38,826 nucleotides of DNA from Chloroflexota bacterium (GCA_021786385.1 JAJYNJ010000005.1:1-38826), one strand, 5' to 3'. Shown: positions 1 to 7,802, counted from the stretch's first letter. Notes: generated by a model not told the origin, from the sequence alone. Numbers and translations: made by a program.

Positions 1-2
1 CG

Positions 3-311
3 GCCGGGCAGCGCCTCGAGGAGCGCGCGCTGGCGGCCGTGGCCCGGCTCGTGCGTCCCTTCTACGACGTCGCCGGGCTCGCCTTCTTCAAGGACAAGTT
101 CGCGCCGCGCTGGGAGACGCGCTACGTGGCGGTTCCGTCGCGGGTGCATCTCGTGGGCCTCGCGCTGGCCCTGGCGCGCCTGCACCTCGGCAGCCTGCGG
201 GGTGCGCTCGCCCGCACCGCGGCCGACGTGGCGCGCTCGCAGGCAGCCTTGATCCGTCGCGCGAGGCGCGCCGCGGGCTGCCCGAGGCCCCCGGTGGGAT
301 CGCGGCCATGA
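3..311 (+). CDS. C-terminal part of DUF2156/LPG-synthase domain protein (5' end outside window)
   Basis: The frame is open from the window edge and ends at TGA 309-311, so only about 102 C-terminal residues are present. The motif FFKDKFAPRWETRYVAVPS is typical of the C-terminal end of the LPG_synthase_C (DUF2156) domain of MprF-type enzymes, which transfer an aminoacyl group from charged tRNA to phosphatidylglycerol at the membrane. A hydrophobic, Ala/Leu-rich stretch and a basic tail follow. Whether the missing part carries the MprF transmembrane flippase domain cannot be seen. A separate flippase-type gene lies about 550 bases downstream, so the two halves may be separate here. Family call fairly secure, exact substrate unknown. 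Confidence 0.7.
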   Translation, partial: AGQRLEERALAAVARLVRPFYDVAGLAFFKDKFAPRWETRYVAVPSRVHLVGLALALARLHLGSLRGALARTAADVARSQAALIRRARRAAGCPRPPVGSRP

Positions 312-420
312 CCTGCGCGGCGGTAGCTCGGACCCTCGCCGATCGCCGGCGGCGGGCAGGTGGCGGGTGCCCGCCAGCAGCGGAGTGGGAAGTGTGTGAC
401 CGACCGCCACGAAGGGCTAG

Positions 421-867
421 TTGCCGCCTCGCGTGGCCGCCAGGCGGCAGTGTCGGGCCCCGGATGGGGCTTCGGTCCGCATCTGCTACCGCATCCCTGG
501 CCGAGTCGACGACGCGGAGGACGTCGCGCAGGAGCGGTTTGTCACAGCCTGCCAAGCCATCGGCTCCTACCGCGGAGAACGCCTTCTGGGGGCCTGGCTG
601 GCGCGCATTGCCAGCCGACGCGTGATTGGGAGGTTCCAGCAACGGCCGAACAAGGAGCGGCCTGAGGGTGTGGTCGAGGGGGTGGCTCGGGCGAGCGTGC
701 CCGAAGACCGGCTGCACCGGACGCGTCACGTGATCGTGCCGTTCCTGCCGTACACGACGAAGGGGCGCCTGCCGCAGCATCCGCGGCTGGTGCGCGCGGA
801 CCTGCGCCTTCCGCCCGCGTGGTGGCTCCTGGGCAGTCAGACGCTGTACGTTGGTGGACGACGGTGA
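421..867 (+). pseudogene. ECF sigma-factor remnant (region 2 only)
   Basis: Between about 475 and 610 the translation contains DDAEDVAQERFVTACQAI, then SYRGERLLGAWLARIASRR. This matches the region 2 helix of extracytoplasmic-function sigma factors (consensus like DAEDLVQETF...FRGE...WLYRIA.N). The start of region 2 is missing, the residues before it (from 421) look unrelated, and no region 4 helix-turn-helix follows. Downstream, the frame runs into sequence that overlaps the start of the next gene. This is best read as a decayed fragment of a sigma-factor gene rather than a working one. It fills most of the 550-base gap between the DUF2156 gene and the UPF0104 gene. Confidence 0.5.
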
Positions 868-1907
868 GCGCCGGGGAGGCAACCGGATCCGGCCGGGGAG
901 TGCGGCGCCGCCTGGCTGCGCCGCTGGGCGTGCTCGTCAGTCTCCTGGCGCTGTACGTGGCGCTCCAAGGCGTGGACCTCCAGTCGGCGCTGGCGCGCCT
1001 CCAGCGCGCGGAGCCGCTCCCGCTGGTCGCGATCCTCGGGGTCATCGGCGCCCAGCTGATCCTGCGCACGGTCCGCTGGCGGGCCCTGCTTGCCATCGCG
1101 CGCCCCGCCATGCCGATTCGCCTGGCCACACTGCTCCCCATCCTACTGATCGGGTACTTGGGTAACACGGCCCTTCCCGCCCGCCTGGGTGAGCCGATCC
1201 GGGCGTTTCTCGCAGCCCGGGCCGAACACCTCGACTCCGGCGTGGTGTTCGGGACGGTGGTGCTGGAGCGCTTGCTGGACACCGCGAGTCTGGCGGCCCT
1301 TGCGTTTGGCGCCGCGCTCGTGCTGGGGGCGCCGGCCTGGCTCACCCAGGCGGCCGGCCTCGCCGCGCTGGGCGGGGTCGCGGTCGTGACGGCGCTGCTG
1401 GCAGGAGGTCTGGGGCTCCTCGGACGCGTCCTGGTGCGTGCGGAGGTTCGTCTGCCGTCGCGCCCGCTCGCCGGCGCCCTGCGCTTCGTGCGGTTCGTGG
1501 CGGCAGGCGCCGCCGCTAACCGCGAGCGCCGGGCAGCGGGCTTGGCTCTCACGATCAGCGGCGCGTGCTGGCTCCTCGACGGGACCACGTTCTGGCTCGT
1601 GGGGCAATCGCTGGGTGTCGAGTTCGCGCCTGCCGCTGCCCTGCTGATCGCTGCGGTCACCATGCTCGGCACGGCGCTCCCCTCGGCGCCCGGGTACCTG
1701 GGCACGTTCGAACTGGCGGCCGCCGGCACCGCCGCCGCGCTCGGTGTGCCACCATCCTCGGCGTTCTTGCTCGCGGTGCTGGCGCACGTCATGACAGTCG
1801 CCCCCTCCGCGCTCGGGGGCGCGGTCGCCCTGAGCGTCTCAGGCATGGGGATGGCCTCGCTGTCGAGCGCCGTCAAGGAGGATGCATGGATAGCCGCCGT
1901 CCGCTGA
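864..1907 (+). CDS. UPF0104 / LPG-synthase-TM family membrane protein, candidate lipid-linked sugar flippase
   Basis: A protein of about 347 residues with 8 or so hydrophobic segments, matching the lysylphosphatidylglycerol synthase TM region (UPF0104) family; typical motifs are the GYLGNTALPARLGEPIRA block (about residues 97-114) and SAPGYLGTFE near residue 275. Family members act as flippases or membrane partners of glycosyltransferases. The start is uncertain: GTG 864 was chosen because the extra 15 residues from GTG 819 do not look conserved, and neither has a clear ribosome site. Its 3' end overlaps the DprE1 start by 22 bases, so the two are translationally linked. Inference: it may move the polyprenyl-phospho-arabinose product across the membrane, a role proposed for an unrelated GtrA-type protein in mycobacteria. 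Confidence 0.75.
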   Translation: MSAGEATGSGRGVRRRLAAPLGVLVSLLALYVALQGVDLQSALARLQRAEPLPLVAILGVIGAQLILRTVRWRALLAIARPAMPIRLATLLPILLIGYLGNTALPARLGEPIRAFLAARAEHLDSGVVFGTVVLERLLDTASLAALAFGAALVLGAPAWLTQAAGLAALGGVAVVTALLAGGLGLLGRVLVRAEVRLPSRPLAGALRFVRFVAAGAAANRERRAAGLALTISGACWLLDGTTFWLVGQSLGVEFAPAAALLIAAVTMLGTALPSAPGYLGTFELAAAGTAAALGVPPSSAFLLAVLAHVMTVAPSALGGAVALSVSGMGMASLSSAVKEDAWIAAVR

Positions 1908-3232
1908 CGGGTTGGGGCAGGACCAACCCGAGCGTCGCAACGGTCCATTCGGCAGGCGATGATGCCGAGCTTGCCCGCCTGGTCACTGAAGCCGGTCGGC
2001 GAGGGGTGCTCGCTCGTGGGCTGGGCCGCAGCTACGGCGACGCCGCGCAGAACGGAGGCGGCGTCGTGGTGGACATGACCGCCCGTAACCGCGTGTTGTC
2101 GGTGGACACCGGCACGGCGCTGGTGAGCGTCGAAGCCGGTGCCAGCCTGGACCAGCTGATGCGGCTCCTGCTGCCTTTGGGGCTGTTTGTGCCCGTCTCC
2201 CCGGGCACTCGGCACGTGACGGTCGGGGGAGCGATCGCGGCCGACATCCATGGGAAGAACCATCACCTCGACGGCAGCTTCGGGCGCCACGTCGTGGCCA
2301 TGGACCTACTCTGTGCCGATGGCACCATCCGCAGGCTCACCCCAGAGTCCGAGCTCTTCTGGGCGACCGTCGGCGGTATGGGACTGACCGGCCTGGTCTT
2401 GCGGGCGACCCTGAGGATGAAGAAGGTCGAGTCGGCCTACTGTCTCGTCGACACCGAGCGGTGCGCGGACCTCGACGACCTGCTGGGGCGCATGGCCGCG
2501 GACGACCACCGGTACACATACTCCGTGGCCTGGATCGACTGCCTCGCCCGCGGCGCCTCCCTGGGGCGCTCAGTCCTGACCCGAGGCTGGTCGGCGACCG
2601 TCGAGCAGCTGCCCCGGACGTTGCGGGAGCATGCCTTGGACTTCCGGCCCAAGCAGCTGGCGGTCGCGCCCTCGGTCTTTCCGAGCGGCCTGCTAAACCG
2701 CGCGACCGTCGCCGCCTTCAACGAAGCGTGGTACCGCAAGGCCCCGCGAGAGCGCCGAGGCGAGATCCAGAGCATCGCGAGGTTCTTCCACCCCTTGGAC
2801 GCCGTGGCGCAGTGGAACCGCATCTACGGCCCCAGGGGCTTCCTCCAATACCAGTTCGTCGTGCCTTTCGGCGCCGAGGAGACGCTCCGCCGCTGCATCC
2901 AGATGCTCAGCGACACCGGGCAGGCCTCGTTCCTGGCGGTACTCAAGCGGTTCGGGCAGCCCAGCCCGGGCCACCTGTCCTTTCCAACATCCGGCTGGGC
3001 CCTGGCTCTGGACGTGCCGATCGGCGCGGCCAGCTTGGGCGGCCTGCTCGACCGCCTGGACGAGGAGGTCCTTGCGGCTGGGGGCCGCGAGTACCTCGCC
3101 AAGGACTCCCGGCTGCCGGCCTCCGCGATCGCGCGAATGTATCCCCGCCTGGATGCGTGGCGCGTCGTGAGACGGGCGGCCGACCCCCACGGGGTCTTCA
3201 CTTCTGATCTGGCCAGGAGGCTCGGGCTGTGA
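1886..3232 (+). CDS. dprE1: FAD-dependent decaprenylphosphoryl-beta-D-ribose 2'-oxidase (DprE1-like)
   Basis: A protein of 448 residues, close to the 461 of mycobacterial DprE1. It starts at ATG 1886 with AAGGAG 6 bases upstream, inside the end of the previous gene. The FAD-binding half has RGLGRSYGDAAQNGGG (about residue 40) and GGAIAADIHGKNHH (about 115), both characteristic of DprE1. The C-terminal half has YGPRGFLQYQFVVPFG and YLAKDSR; the Lys in the latter matches the essential K418 of M. tuberculosis. With DprE2 it epimerises polyprenyl-phosphoribose to polyprenyl-phosphoarabinose on the periplasmic side. Oddity: the Cys that benzothiazinones attack in M. tuberculosis (C387, context GWNICVD) is Ala374 here (GWALALD). 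The downstream dprE2 start overlaps the stop (GTGA). Confidence 0.88.
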   Translation: MDSRRPLTGWGRTNPSVATVHSAGDDAELARLVTEAGRRGVLARGLGRSYGDAAQNGGGVVVDMTARNRVLSVDTGTALVSVEAGASLDQLMRLLLPLGLFVPVSPGTRHVTVGGAIAADIHGKNHHLDGSFGRHVVAMDLLCADGTIRRLTPESELFWATVGGMGLTGLVLRATLRMKKVESAYCLVDTERCADLDDLLGRMAADDHRYTYSVAWIDCLARGASLGRSVLTRGWSATVEQLPRTLREHALDFRPKQLAVAPSVFPSGLLNRATVAAFNEAWYRKAPRERRGEIQSIARFFHPLDAVAQWNRIYGPRGFLQYQFVVPFGAEETLRRCIQMLSDTGQASFLAVLKRFGQPSPGHLSFPTSGWALALDVPIGAASLGGLLDRLDEEVLAAGGREYLAKDSRLPASAIARMYPRLDAWRVVRRAADPHGVFTSDLARRLGL

Positions 3233-3990
3233 AGGACGCCATCGGTAACGTGCAACGGATCGTCGTTCTGGGCGGTACCTCCGACATCGCCCTGGCAACG
3301 GTCGTGAAACTGACCCAGGCACGCCCCGGCGTTCAGGTCACGCTGGCCGCTCGCCCCAGCGAACGCCGCGCCGCCGCGGCGGCAGCCCTGGAAGCCCGCG
3401 GCATGCAGGTCACCGAGATCGACTTCGAAGCCACCGACCGGACCTCGTATGAGCGCGCCATCGCCTCCGTTTTCGCGACCGGAGGGGACGTCGACGTCGT
3501 CATGTTGGCGTTCGGTCTGCTCGGCGATCAGGAGCGCGCGTGGCAGGACGTCGACGCGGCACTGGCGCTCGTGCAGGTCAACTACGCCGCAGCGGTCGCC
3601 TGCGGCGTGCTGGTCGCCGCGCGGCTGCGCGCACAGGGGCACGGCGCGATCATCGCGATCTCCTCCGTGGCCGGCGAACGCCCCAGGAGATCGAACTTTG
3701 TCTACGGCTCCACCAAGGCCGGAATGGACGCCTTCTACACCGGACTCGGCGACGCGCTCGAGAGGGACGGTGTGCAGGTCCTGGTTGTTCGCCCCGGCTT
3801 CGTCCGGACCAAGATGACCGCTGGACTCGCCGCGGCGCCGCTGTCCCAAGCCCCCGAGCAGGTCGCCGAGGTCATCGTGGCAGGCCTGCGGGCTGGACGG
3901 CATACGGTGTGGGCGCCCCCGGCGATGCGGTGGGTCATGTCCGTTCTGCGGCATCTTCCCCGTCCCGTGTTCAAGCGCCTGCCGGTGTGA
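3229..3990 (+). CDS. dprE2: Short-chain dehydrogenase, decaprenylphosphoryl-2-keto-ribose reductase (DprE2-like)
   Basis: A 253-residue SDR. The N-terminal NAD(P)-binding motif is VVLGGTSDIALATV, which is the DprE2 form (GGTS-I) rather than the common TGGSSGIG. The catalytic set is visible as ISSVAG (Ser) and VYGSTKAGMDAF (Tyr-x3-Lys). It reduces the 2'-keto intermediate made by DprE1, giving polyprenyl-phospho-D-arabinofuranose, the donor for arabinosylation. It starts at GTG 3229 overlapping the DprE1 stop by four bases, as expected for partners that work together. The 3' end faces the minus-strand ubiA gene with a gap of only 22 bases. Confidence 0.88.
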   Translation: MKDAIGNVQRIVVLGGTSDIALATVVKLTQARPGVQVTLAARPSERRAAAAAALEARGMQVTEIDFEATDRTSYERAIASVFATGGDVDVVMLAFGLLGDQERAWQDVDAALALVQVNYAAAVACGVLVAARLRAQGHGAIIAISSVAGERPRRSNFVYGSTKAGMDAFYTGLGDALERDGVQVLVVRPGFVRTKMTAGLAAAPLSQAPEQVAEVIVAGLRAGRHTVWAPPAMRWVMSVLRHLPRPVFKRLPV

Positions 3991-4012
3991 AGACCACACG
4001 CCCAAGCGGCGG

Positions 4013-4876
4013 CTACAGGTACACCGAGCCCATGAGGCAGGCTACCCAGAGGCCACCGAGCAGTAGCAGCAACCGGTCGTGCAGAAGGACCTCTTCTGGT
4101 TCGCCCGCGGCACCGCCGTCGACCTCCACGGCATACCTGAGCAGGGCCACGACGAACGGGACGATGGACACGATCCTCCACTCGTTCGACGTGGCCGGGC
4201 GAATCGTGAACGCCCATAGGGCGTAGGACGTCACCAGCACCCCCGCCGACAACGTCCACACGAACCGCAGATAGGACGGGGTGTACCGCCGCAGCACCGG
4301 ACGGATGGCCGCCCCGGTGTCCTGGACCAGACGCATCTCGGCGTACCGCTTGCCGGCGGCCATGAACAGCGACCCGAAGCCGGCGACCACGAGGAACCAC
4401 TGCGACAGCCCAACGTGCGTCGCCGCGCCTCCGGCGATGGCCCGAAACAGAAACCCGGACGCGACGCTGGTGAGCTCGATGACCGGTTCGTGCTTCATGC
4501 CCAGGCAGTACCAGAGCTGGACAAGCTCGTAGATCACCACGACCACGAGCAACTGCCACGTCAACAGTGCCGAGATGACCAAAGCGCCGGTCAGGAGCAC
4601 CACCGCAGCGGTCCAGGCTGCGCGCGCCGACAACTCGCCGGACGCAACCGGGCGCCGCCGTTTGGTGGCATGCGCTCGGTCGGCCACGACGTCGACGGCG
4701 TCGTTGACCAGGTAGATTCCCGACGAGGCCAGGGTGAAGGCCATGACCGCCACGGCCATCGCGAAGGCCGCCCGCGGTTGGAACGCGACGCCAGCGGCGA
4801 TCGGTGCGGTGAGCACCAGGATGTTCTTCGTCCACTGACGGGGGCGGCACGCCCGGATCAGAACCCGCAGCCGCAT
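4013..4876 (-). CDS. ubiA: UbiA-family decaprenyl-phosphate phosphoribosyltransferase (Rv3806c-like)
   Basis: A 287-residue polytopic membrane protein. The first Asp-rich motif is NDAVDVVADRAHATKRRRP (about residues 59-77). The NDxxD...D..H..KRxRP form is the version seen in phosphoribosyl-diphosphate:decaprenyl-phosphate phosphoribosyltransferases and differs from quinone prenyltransferases. It would make polyprenyl-phosphoryl-5-phosphoribose from PRPP on the inner face of the membrane, the first dedicated step before the PAP2 phosphatase and DprE1/DprE2. ATG 4876 overlaps the stop of the upstream PAP2 gene by one base (TGATG); an in-frame GTG one codon earlier is an alternative start. Function assigned from family motif and neighbours together. 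Confidence 0.85.
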   Translation of the reverse strand: MRLRVLIRACRPRQWTKNILVLTAPIAAGVAFQPRAAFAMAVAVMAFTLASSGIYLVNDAVDVVADRAHATKRRRPVASGELSARAAWTAAVVLLTGALVISALLTWQLLVVVVIYELVQLWYCLGMKHEPVIELTSVASGFLFRAIAGGAATHVGLSQWFLVVAGFGSLFMAAGKRYAEMRLVQDTGAAIRPVLRRYTPSYLRFVWTLSAGVLVTSYALWAFTIRPATSNEWRIVSIVPFVVALLRYAVEVDGGAAGEPEEVLLHDRLLLLLGGLWVACLMGSVYL

Positions 4877-5412
4877 CACGATCGTGACAGCGCCCGGGCC
4901 CCCGCCCAGCGGCCCATCACGGCGCCAATCATGCTCCCGGCCAGGACATCGCTCGGGTAGTGCACCCCCAGCATGAGCCGGCTGGCCATCATCAGCGGGA
5001 TCGAGAACAACGGGTAGCGCCGTCCCAGCAACCTGGAGTACGCCACGGCGGCTGCCGTGGTCGAGGCCGCGTGTGAGGAGGGAAAGCTCCAGTGACTTGG
5101 CGTGCCGACGTGCACCTGGATGCGCGGGTCGCTGGGACGATGCCGACGCACCACCCGCTTGAGCACGATACTCACCGCGTGAGCGCCCACCACGGTCGCG
5201 GTGGCCCGCAGCCAGGGGCGGCGCTGCCGCGGGTCGAGCGCTGCACCCGCTAATCCCAACGCGGTCCAGCACAGAGCATGCTCACCCACGTGGCTCAGGA
5301 TCAACGCACCCTGGTACATCTTGGGCGACGCAATCAGCGATTGGAACCGGATGAGGGCGGCGACCTCGTCCTCGTGCACGTCCCAGCTGAGAGCCGACGT
5401 GTGTGGGGTCAC
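4876..5412 (-). CDS. PAP2-family phosphatase, probable decaprenylphosphoryl-5-phosphoribose phosphatase
   Basis: A 178-residue protein with the three PAP2 signatures in order: KRVVRRHRPSD (KX6RP, about residue 88), PSSHAAS (about 114) and SRLMLGVHYPSD (SRX5HX3D, about 145), with several membrane segments between. In mycobacteria the homologous gene (Rv3807c) sits beside the UbiA enzyme and is assigned to removing the 5-phosphate from decaprenyl-phospho-phosphoribose. The one-base overlap with ubiA here repeats that arrangement. The start was taken at 5412; the first residues are polar and poorly conserved, so a slightly later start is possible. Confidence 0.82.
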   Translation of the reverse strand: MTPHTSALSWDVHEDEVAALIRFQSLIASPKMYQGALILSHVGEHALCWTALGLAGAALDPRQRRPWLRATATVVGAHAVSIVLKRVVRRHRPSDPRIQVHVGTPSHWSFPSSHAASTTAAAVAYSRLLGRRYPLFSIPLMMASRLMLGVHYPSDVLAGSMIGAVMGRWAGARALSRS

Positions 5413-5484
5413 GGTCCACCTCGCCCAGCCCAGGGACCGGGATTGCGGTCAGTGCGGTTCACGCGCGCGGCCCTGGCGGGCCCA

Positions 5485-6735
5485 TCAACGCGCCAGGACC
5501 GCAACGAAGTCCCGCGACGAGGGGTGGAGGTAGCGATAGGGGTTGGGGTGTTCGTCCCGGGTGAGCAGGTGCGGCACCGCCACGCCCTTGCTTGGGTGGG
5601 TGTAGGTCATGAAGTTGGTCCACGAATAGTTGATGTCGAGTTCCATGGCGCGCACGGCTCCCGCGTCATGGACGATGTTGGCCAGCGTGCGCACCGACAT
5701 CGAGGCGCCAACCACGAAGACCAGCGAGCCGTCCTCGCGGACCCCCAAGGCAGTACGCCACACGTACTTGTGGTTGCCGATCGTGATCCCCCAGGCCCTC
5801 GTGGTCCGGCTGTCCACCTCGGGCGAGATCGTGCCGTGGTCCACCAGCAAGACGAGGTTCTGGCGTACGGCAGCCACGTCGGGGCCAGGCGTCGCCGCGT
5901 TCCACTTGACCACGTCGACGTGGCCATCCTTGTAGAACACCATCGACGCTGCGCCCTGGCGTAGCGGCGCACCGGTCTTGCCGTCCTGCCAGTAGCCGCC
6001 ATTCGCGTCGACCATGGTGAAGCCCGAGTTGAACGTCGCGAGCAGGCGGTCTCGCTCCGATGCCGGCACGTCGAAGGGCTGAGACCAGCCCGAGCCGCCG
6101 GGCACTTGGAAGCCAGGATGCAGGACCAGCTCGACCAACTTCTGATCGAGCCACGCCACCCCGACTAGATAGCTGGTGTGCAGCCGGTCCGGACGCAGGA
6201 ACGCGGCCCGGATCGCCGGTTCGCCGTGGAGGCTGACCAGCGTTTGCCAGGCGCCCTCGGATGGCAGGGGTGGCTGGACCTGGGGCGGAATCGGCGCGGG
6301 CCCAGGGCTGTGGCTGGGCGTCGGCCGCGCTGGAGAGACGGATGGCATGGGCCGTGGGAGCGAAGGGGACAGCGTCGGCCAGGTGATCGAGGCGCCGCTT
6401 TGGCTCGGCGTTGGCTGATCGGGAGAGACGAGGGGGATGCCGCCGACGAGGCTTCCGCCAACCTTGGGCGGAGCGAGCTGGTACTGGACCTGCTCCAGAT
6501 CGCTGACCACCCAACCAAGCTCGTGGTGCCGGGCCCACTCGGCCACCCGTGCGGCGGTGCTGTCGGTACCCGGAGCCATCAGGGCACCACCGATCGACCA
6601 GGCCAGCCACACCAGGAAGACCACCGTCACCGCGCCCGCGCGGCGCACCCAGGACGGACGCCGATTCGGGCGAGATGCTCCGTGCCGTGGCGGTCGGCTC
6701 CGTGGTTCGGCGTACGGGCGCCTGGTGCGAGTCAT
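5485..6735 (-). CDS. Secreted/membrane-anchored phosphodiester glycosidase (NAGPA domain) family protein
   Basis: A 416-residue protein with a basic N-terminus, one membrane segment (about residues 32-52, AGAVTVVFLVWLAWSIGG), and a Pro/Ser/Thr-rich linker (about 115-165). A C-terminal domain has NSGFTMVDANGGYWQDG, RTTRAWGITI and MELDINYSWTNFM, characteristic of the phosphodiester glycosidase family (NAGPA, PF09992). Members cleave or bind sugar-1-phosphodiesters outside the cell. It is encoded just upstream of PAP2 and ubiA on the same strand (72-base gap), so it could act on the arabinosylated or phosphodiester-linked envelope polymer made with the help of this locus; that link is inference. 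An 11-base inverted repeat lies about 35 bases upstream of the start. Confidence 0.75.
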   Translation of the reverse strand: MTRTRRPYAEPRSRPPRHGASRPNRRPSWVRRAGAVTVVFLVWLAWSIGGALMAPGTDSTAARVAEWARHHELGWVVSDLEQVQYQLAPPKVGGSLVGGIPLVSPDQPTPSQSGASITWPTLSPSLPRPMPSVSPARPTPSHSPGPAPIPPQVQPPLPSEGAWQTLVSLHGEPAIRAAFLRPDRLHTSYLVGVAWLDQKLVELVLHPGFQVPGGSGWSQPFDVPASERDRLLATFNSGFTMVDANGGYWQDGKTGAPLRQGAASMVFYKDGHVDVVKWNAATPGPDVAAVRQNLVLLVDHGTISPEVDSRTTRAWGITIGNHKYVWRTALGVREDGSLVFVVGASMSVRTLANIVHDAGAVRAMELDINYSWTNFMTYTHPSKGVAVPHLLTRDEHPNPYRYLHPSSRDFVAVLAR

Positions 6736-7077
6736 GCTGGCATCTATGGTCCGCGTGGCGTATGAAGGGCCGATGAATCAGGGGGGCCGGCAGATTCATC
6801 GGCGCTTCATCGAGCGCCTGCCAGGCTTCGTGCAGCAGTCGGCGAACGGACCCGGTATGGAGGAGCGCTCGCATGGATCTCGCACGCCTGCCCTGCGCGG
6901 CGATCGGCGATCCGGTGGCGCGGTCGCTAGCCCTGTTCCATCCGGGCCGATCCCATCAGCGACGGCCGCAGCGGCCAGCGGCGGACAGGAGCGAGGCGGC
7001 AGAAGTAGTGCCCCGGAACAGCCGGGCGCGTCCGGGCAACCCGGACCGGCTGACTCCGGCGGTAACGTCAACCAGTG
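6736..7077. other. Divergent intergenic region without a supported gene
   Basis: About 340 bases between the minus-strand glycosidase start and the plus-strand lipoprotein. Apart from the inverted repeat at 6769-6803 no motif stands out. A frame open through 6873-7280 runs into the TadE gene, but its translation is Arg/Pro-rich and looks non-coding. Promoters for both flanking units should lie here; none matches a consensus well enough to name. Confidence 0.5.
6769..6803. promoter_or_regulatory. Perfect 11-base inverted repeat upstream of the phosphodiester glycosidase gene
   Basis: GCCGATGAATC (6769-6779) and GATTCATCGGC (6793-6803) are exact reverse complements around a 13-base G/C-rich centre. 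The arms are AT-richer than the surroundings, which is unusual here. It lies 34 bases upstream of the minus-strand ATG at 6735 and could be a repressor operator or a 5' leader hairpin. No T-run follows on either strand, so a simple terminator is less likely. Confidence 0.5.
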
Positions 7078-7263
7078 ATGAGGAGGGCGTCGCTCCATCG
7101 CCTGCCGACGCCAACATGCAGCCGCAGTCTCGCGCTCGCCGGCATCCTGGCACTCCTCCTAGCGGGCTGTGGCGGCGCGGCGGCGGACCCCGGCGGGGGC
7201 TCGAACAGCTCGGCGGGTTCGACGGCTGCCCCCGGCAGGAGCGGCGTGACGGGGACACAGTGA
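7078..7263 (+). CDS. Small lipoprotein upstream of TadE/TadG
   Basis: A 61-residue protein. A basic N-terminus is followed by a hydrophobic core and a lipobox LLLAGC with Cys at residue 31, then a Gly/Ser/Ala-rich low-complexity tail. It should be exported and lipid-anchored. GTG 7075 immediately before ATG 7078 is an alternative start. Its TGA (7261-7263) overlaps a GTG at 7260 in the TadE frame, suggesting coupled translation with the pilus-type genes. No homologue is recognised beyond the lipoprotein signal; a small pilus-associated lipoprotein is a guess. Confidence 0.55.
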   Translation: MRRASLHRLPTPTCSRSLALAGILALLLAGCGGAAADPGGGSNSSAGSTAAPGRSGVTGTQ

Positions 7264-7280
7264 GGGAGCCGCTCGCTCGT

Positions 7281-7793
7281 ATGAACACGCTGCGCGGAAA
7301 GGCTAAACCCACGTGTCCTGCGGCGGACGTCCGCGGATCCACTCGCGGTGGCGGGCAGGCGTTGGTCGAATTCGCAGTAGTCCTGCCCTTCCTGCTCCTG
7401 ATCATGCTCATCATCATTGACTTCGGACGTGCTCTCTACATCTACACAGCACTGCAGAACGGAGCCCGGGAGGGGGCACGCTTTGGGACGGTCCATCCTA
7501 CGTGGATCAGCTCGGCCGACAACCCTGATCCGGACAACATCGATTACCGGACGAGCAGCGAACCGGGCAGCGCCTCGAACGGGCTGGCCATTCAGGTCAC
7601 CTGTATAGCGCCAGGCGGCGCCACCTTCGACGCCGCGACCAACCGTGCCGGATATCTGACCTGCGCAGTGTCAGGGAGCAGAGTTGAAGTCGGCGTGCGC
7701 ACGCGGTTCCAGGCCATCACGCCGGTGATCGGGAACCTGCTCCCGTCGGGCGGCATCACGTTGGCCGCGCGTACGGTCATGACCATCGAATGA
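7281..7793 (+). CDS. TadE-like pseudopilin family protein
   Basis: A 170-residue protein starting at ATG 7281; GTG 7260, overlapping the lipoprotein stop, would add seven residues. The N-terminus is the TadE hallmark: GGGQALVEFAVVLPFLLL followed by a strongly hydrophobic segment ending in DFGRALYIYTALQNGAREGAR. TadE proteins are minor pseudopilins of Flp/Tad pili, inserted in the inner membrane with a processing site before the hydrophobic stretch. The C-terminal domain is extracytoplasmic with two Cys (TCIAPG, LTCAVSG) that could form a disulfide. It directly precedes TadG. No TadA, TadB or TadC assembly genes are in the window. Confidence 0.8.
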   Translation: MNTLRGKAKPTCPAADVRGSTRGGGQALVEFAVVLPFLLLIMLIIIDFGRALYIYTALQNGAREGARFGTVHPTWISSADNPDPDNIDYRTSSEPGSASNGLAIQVTCIAPGGATFDAATNRAGYLTCAVSGSRVEVGVRTRFQAITPVIGNLLPSGGITLAARTVMTIE

Positions 7794-7802
7794 GGCATGC
7801 TC

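Noticed and set aside
308-625. A gene coupled by ATGA to the DUF2156 gene
   Set aside because: The translation is Arg/Pro-rich without a recognisable domain. The sigma-factor fragment in this stretch is in another frame.
3-1907. A single intact MprF (synthase plus flippase)
   Set aside because: The synthase domain ends at 311 with a stop and the membrane domain is a separate gene coupled to dprE1. In MprF the flippase domain lies before the synthase domain, not after it.
542-2290. Minus-strand open frame opposite the UPF0104 gene and the dprE1 start
   Set aside because: Arg/Ala/Pro-rich, no motif, and the opposite strand encodes conserved proteins.
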